From Candidatus Paraprochloron terpiosi LD05 (GTDB taxonomy: Bacteria; Cyanobacteriota; Cyanobacteriia; Cyanobacteriales; Prochloraceae), in NCBI GenBank assembly GCA_018141785.1, contig CP073341.1:3751422-3815421 (forward strand): 64,000 nt of DNA, in the 5' to 3' direction. Numbering within the stretch: the first letter of the stretch is position 1; the number at the start of each line of letters is the position of its first letter. Below, piece after piece: positions 61,066 to 64,000 of the stretch. A program made the translations under genes and the position numbers. Under the pieces are notes generated by a model. That model made no database searches. It was not told the origin of the DNA and saw nothing but the letters and a program-made list of their open reading frames with translations.

Positions 61066-62223
61066 GTGGTTCAAGCATCCGTATTAACTTCCCGATCCAA
61101 CTCTAATGTACCCCCAGAACATAGTGATAGTTTAGCAGAGTGGCTAGATCAACTTGCCACTAGGATTATTGCTGGGGAAAAGATTAGCAAAGCAGAAGCA
61201 CTAACTCTGAGTACAATAGAAGGTAAGGACAATATATTACTCCTGTGCGCAGCAGCGGATAAGATACGAAAAGCCTGTTGTGGTAACGTTGTGGATTTGT
61301 GCAGCATTATCAACGTAAAGTCCGGCAACTGCTCGGAAAATTGCGCCTTTTGCGCCCAGTCTGCCCATCACCCCGGCGACAATTCCCCGATTTACGGTCT
61401 CAAACCGTCCTCAGAAATTCTCGCCCAAGCCAAAGCCGCAGCAGCAGCGGGAGCAAAACGCTTTTGTTTAGTGAGTCAGGGAAGGGGACCGAAATATAAT
61501 AGTAAACAATCTCAGGAATTTGAACGTATTCTGGAAACGGTGCGCCAAATTATCGCCCAAACTGACATTAAACCCTGTTGCGCTCTGGGAGAAGTGACGG
61601 CAGAACAAGCGATCGCCTTAAAAGAGGCTGGGGTAACTCGCTACAATCACAACCTGGAAACCTCAGAAAACTTTTTCTCCGAAATCGTTACTACCCATAG
61701 CTGGGAGGATCGAGTACAAACGATAAAAAACCTGAAAGAGGCTGGCATTCAAGCTTGTACTGGAGGCATTCTGGGTATGGGGGAAAGCTGGGAAGATAGG
61801 GTAGACCTGGCTTTAGCATTGCGAGAATTAGAAGTAGAATCCGTGCCCCTAAACCTGCTCAATCCCAGAAAAGGTACCCCTTTAGGCGATCGCCCCCAAC
61901 TAGATCCCTATGAAGCCCTGAAAGCCATCGCCATTTTCCGCTTCATTTTGCCCCAGCAAATCCTCCGCTATGCTGGAGGGAGGGAAGCAGTGATGGGATC
62001 ACGGCAAAGCTTGGGATTGCAAGGAGGAATAAATGCCATGCTCATCGGTCATTACCTCACTACCTTGGGACAGCCCCCAGAAAGAGATCATGCTATGCTG
62101 GAATCTTTAGGACTTGAAGGTGGCGAAGCCCCCATTCCCGGTGAGTATAAAACCCCAGCCAAAAAGCCAAAATACCTCTCGGAAGCGATTGGGCAAAATA
62201 CCAGCCGTATCTCCTGCCAATGA
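61066..62223 (+). CDS. bioB: Biotin synthase
   Basis: This radical SAM enzyme inserts sulfur into dethiobiotin. The 385 residues contain the iron-sulfur CxxxCxxC as Cys89, Cys93, Cys96 (GNCSENCAFCAQSAHH), then RFCLVSQGRG, NHNLETSENFF, GGILGMGESWEDRVDLAL, NLLNPRKGTPLG and the cluster-ligand region RYAGGREA. The start is GTG 61066. The C-terminal 30 residues after MLIGHYLTTLGQPPERDHAM are longer than usual and overlap bioY. Together with bioY this forms a biotin synthesis and uptake pair. Confidence 0.95.
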   Translation: MVQASVLTSRSNSNVPPEHSDSLAEWLDQLATRIIAGEKISKAEALTLSTIEGKDNILLLCAAADKIRKACCGNVVDLCSIINVKSGNCSENCAFCAQSAHHPGDNSPIYGLKPSSEILAQAKAAAAAGAKRFCLVSQGRGPKYNSKQSQEFERILETVRQIIAQTDIKPCCALGEVTAEQAIALKEAGVTRYNHNLETSENFFSEIVTTHSWEDRVQTIKNLKEAGIQACTGGILGMGESWEDRVDLALALRELEVESVPLNLLNPRKGTPLGDRPQLDPYEALKAIAIFRFILPQQILRYAGGREAVMGSRQSLGLQGGINAMLIGHYLTTLGQPPERDHAMLESLGLEGGEAPIPGEYKTPAKKPKYLSEAIGQNTSRISCQ

Positions 62224-62776
62224 AATACTTTGGGGGCTAACGGGTTTATTACTAACCATTGGGGCAACTTTTATGGAAGCCTTTGTGACCAATCCCCCTT
62301 GGTATTGGCCAGAGGTGGGGATTCAGAGTCAATCCCTCGGCGTTACCTATCAAATTGGCGGTGTATTGTTGACCGGGTGTTTGGGTGGAAAAAATGCCGG
62401 AGCCATGTCCCAAATTGCTTATTTGGTTCTCGGCTTGACCTTTTTACCCGTCTTTACCAATGGTGGAGGATTGGAATATATCCAACAACCCTCTTTTGGC
62501 TATATCTTAGGCTTCATTCCCGGTGCTTTGCTCTGCGGTTGGCTCGCTTGGAGCATGAAAAGAACATTGGAGTCTTTAGCCTTTAGTTGTATTTGCGGTT
62601 TGGCCATGGTTCACCTCTGGGGTTTAGTTTATTTGCTGGGTTTATCCTACTTCAACGGCATGGAGCTGGCAACTTCCATGGTCCAATATTCTGTCGCCCC
62701 CCTCCCCGGTCAGTTTGCCATCGTCTGCGCCGTAGCAGTCATTTCCTTTGTCCTGGGACATATCTTATTTTATTAA
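62114..62776 (+). CDS. bioY: Biotin transporter BioY
   Basis: BioY is the S component that captures biotin in ECF transport. Five or six hydrophobic helices include ILWGLTGLLLTIGATFMEAF, YQIGGVLLTGCLGGKNAGAM, QIAYLVLGLTFLPVFTNGGG and FIPGALLCGWLAW. The start is unclear: TTG 62114 and GTG 62120 overlap bioB by about 110 bp, whereas a later TTG at 62189 (LGKIPAVSPANEILWG) gives a tidier N-terminus and a 35-bp overlap. Overlap with bioB implies coupled translation. An EcfT-like gene at 23.5 kb could be its energising partner, by inference. Confidence 0.85.
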   Translation: MKVAKPPFPVSIKPQPKSQNTSRKRLGKIPAVSPANEILWGLTGLLLTIGATFMEAFVTNPPWYWPEVGIQSQSLGVTYQIGGVLLTGCLGGKNAGAMSQIAYLVLGLTFLPVFTNGGGLEYIQQPSFGYILGFIPGALLCGWLAWSMKRTLESLAFSCICGLAMVHLWGLVYLLGLSYFNGMELATSMVQYSVAPLPGQFAIVCAVAVISFVLGHILFY

Positions 62777-62814
62777 ACCGAGCCAGCGGAGCCAACCACC
62801 AACAAGCAAAGCCA

Positions 62815-63288
62815 ATGAGAAAAAACCTTTATTTTTGGCTCATTGCCTTTATAGGCGTGATTCTGGATCAGTTAACTAAATATTGGGTGGTAGTGAATTT
62901 TGCCTATGTGGGAGATACTTGGCCATTGTGGCCCCATATCTTTCATTTTACCTATGTGGAAAACACCGGAGCAGCTTTTAGTTTCTTCACCGGTGGAATT
63001 GGTTGGCTCCGCTGGCTCTCCTTATTGGTTAGCCTGGGTTTAATTGCCCTCGCTTGGTTGGGTCCCAAAATGGCTCGCGCCGAACAGTTGGGCTATGGCT
63101 TGATCCTCGCTGGAGCCTTTGGTAATGGCATCGATCGCTTTTTATTCGGTTATGTGGTGGATTTTCTGGATTTTCGCCTGATTCAATTCCCGGTATTCAA
63201 TCTAGCAGATCTATTTATTAACGTCGGCATTCTCTTTCTCCTCTACGCCAACTATAATGCATCGGGGTCGAACCGACATCGACCCTAA
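62815..63288 (+). CDS. lspA: Lipoprotein signal peptidase (SPase II)
   Basis: LspA cleaves prolipoproteins after diacylglyceryl transfer. The 157 residues form four transmembrane helices. The catalytic Asps are in GNGIDRFLFGYVVDFLDF and FNLADLFINVGI, with the upstream YVENTGAAFSFF box. I use ATG 62815 (MRKNLYFWLIAFIGVILDQL). The frame is open far upstream but only as a shadow of bioY. It lies 38 bp after the bioY stop, so the three genes likely share a transcript. Confidence 0.95.
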   Translation: MRKNLYFWLIAFIGVILDQLTKYWVVVNFAYVGDTWPLWPHIFHFTYVENTGAAFSFFTGGIGWLRWLSLLVSLGLIALAWLGPKMARAEQLGYGLILAGAFGNGIDRFLFGYVVDFLDFRLIQFPVFNLADLFINVGILFLLYANYNASGSNRHRP

Positions 63289-63390
63289 CAGACTGTTACA
63301 GAATTTTAACTTATATATCCTTTTGCATCTTTGGTTCCTGACCGGGGTGTAAACTATCCCTTAATCGAAAGAAAAGATTAAGTAGGATAA

Positions 63391-63660
<270 letters not shown>

Positions 63661-63679
63661 AAAAGACCTCAATCCCCAG

Positions 63680-63718
63680 AAGAGAGGAGGCTGTTTGGTC
63701 CCTCTCTTTATTATTTTT
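63680..63718 (+). terminator. Intrinsic terminator of psaC (also serves larB)
   Basis: AAGAGAGG and CCTCTCTT pair around a GC-containing loop (63680-63708), followed by TATTATTTTT on the + strand. On the minus strand the end of the larB gene (stop at 63711-63713) overlaps the U-rich part, so the hairpin may terminate both. Confidence 0.75.
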
Positions 63719-64000
63719 CGCTCCTATTTTGATTTAACTTCTTCGCCGTGCGCAGAATTTGCCCTGCGAGAATAGCAGCCCCAAAACCATTATCAATATT
63801 AACCACCCCTATACCCGCCGCACAAGAATTGAGCATAGTCAGCAAGGGAGCAACTCCAGCAAAACTGGCACCATAGCCCACGCTAGTGGGAACGCCAATC
63901 ACAGGACAATCTGCCATCCCAGCCACAACGCTAGGCAATGCCCCTTCCATTCCAGCCACCACAATGAGGACGTCTGCTTCGGAGATCATTTCCCGGTGAC
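63711..64000 (-). CDS. larB: LarB, nickel pincer cofactor carboxylase (runs off right edge)
   Basis: The C-terminal part of LarB, a PurE-related enzyme that carboxylates nicotinic acid adenine dinucleotide for the lactate racemase nickel pincer cofactor, is seen here. The visible segment has [40 protein letters not shown] and [20 protein letters not shown], all family hallmarks. The frame runs on to the window edge (HRE before MISE), so the ATG at 63989 is internal and the N-terminal half lies outside. Other Lar genes cannot be checked here. Confidence 0.88.
   Translation of the reverse strand, partial: HREMISEADVLIVVAGMEGALPSVVAGMADCPVIGVPTSVGYGASFAGVAPLLTMLNSCAAGIGVVNIDNGFGAAILAGQILRTAKKLNQNRSEK

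Overview
The window is a stretch of cyanobacterial chromosome. Diagnostic genes are pcyA (phycocyanobilin synthesis), psaC (photosystem I), ndhL (NDH-1), a photosystem I accumulation factor-like thioredoxin-fold protein, sucrose-phosphate phosphatase and labA. HIP1 octamers (GCGATCGC) are scattered throughout, and Uma2 genes are numerous. A group II intron, IscB elements, many pseudogenes and many dispersed short repeats suggest a repeat-rich, probably filamentous species. I cannot name the genus from the sequence alone.

Layout. 0-2 kb: pcyA, tatA and lepB, then a WD40 fossil. 2.6-4.8 kb: a compact type II restriction-modification pair. 4.8-10.8 kb: mazG, a DUF2227 gene, two tRNA-Val(UAC) copies, an FGGY kinase fossil, the overlapping run lysA-cdaA-uppS and divergent rimI. 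11-13.3 kb: an intact IscB nuclease with an upstream omega-RNA-like region, lying between a Phd/YefM-like antitoxin and a broken RelE toxin. 13.6-19.3 kb: clpC, the thylakoid thioredoxin-fold gene and a full group II intron whose reverse-transcriptase frame is interrupted. 19.3-28.8 kb: response regulator, pabB, Thg1-like protein, a hydrolase fossil, ecfT-like, der, a ferritin-like fossil, aroA and infC. 28.9-33.8 kb: alpha/beta hydrolase, ilvH, a second toxin-antitoxin fossil, sucrose-phosphate phosphatase, trpA, a DUF3007 gene, ndhL and tRNA-Leu(UAA). 33.8-43.5 kb: six Uma2 loci mixed with a sulfurtransferase, queF, ccdA, a nucleotidyltransferase and a probable outer-membrane protein. 43.6-50.3 kb: a clan AA protease-like gene, leuA, labA, a decayed SpoIIE-phosphatase/anti-sigma-kinase locus carrying a truncated iscB, sat and a universal stress protein. 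50.7-64 kb: a very large TamB, an M50 protease, membrane and hypothetical genes, a broken DICT gene, an ORF-less group II intron remnant, an SGNH-like fossil, bioB, bioY, lspA, psaC and a partial larB.

The strongest theme is a population of short palindromic repeats, at least four families of about 25-65 bp, that lie inside genes and RNA elements. Some sit in frame in apparently working enzymes (lysA, sat, the M50 protease). Others break the frame (ferritin-like gene, intron reverse transcriptase, DICT gene, SGNH-like gene). One lies inside the IscB omega-RNA region. They behave like insertions, because removing them restores the expected reading frame or family-like sequence. The second theme is IscB: one locus looks functional and the other is decayed, and comparing their upstream regions shows conserved blocks of a guide-RNA scaffold. 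Family assignments come from motif recognition by eye. No database search was possible.
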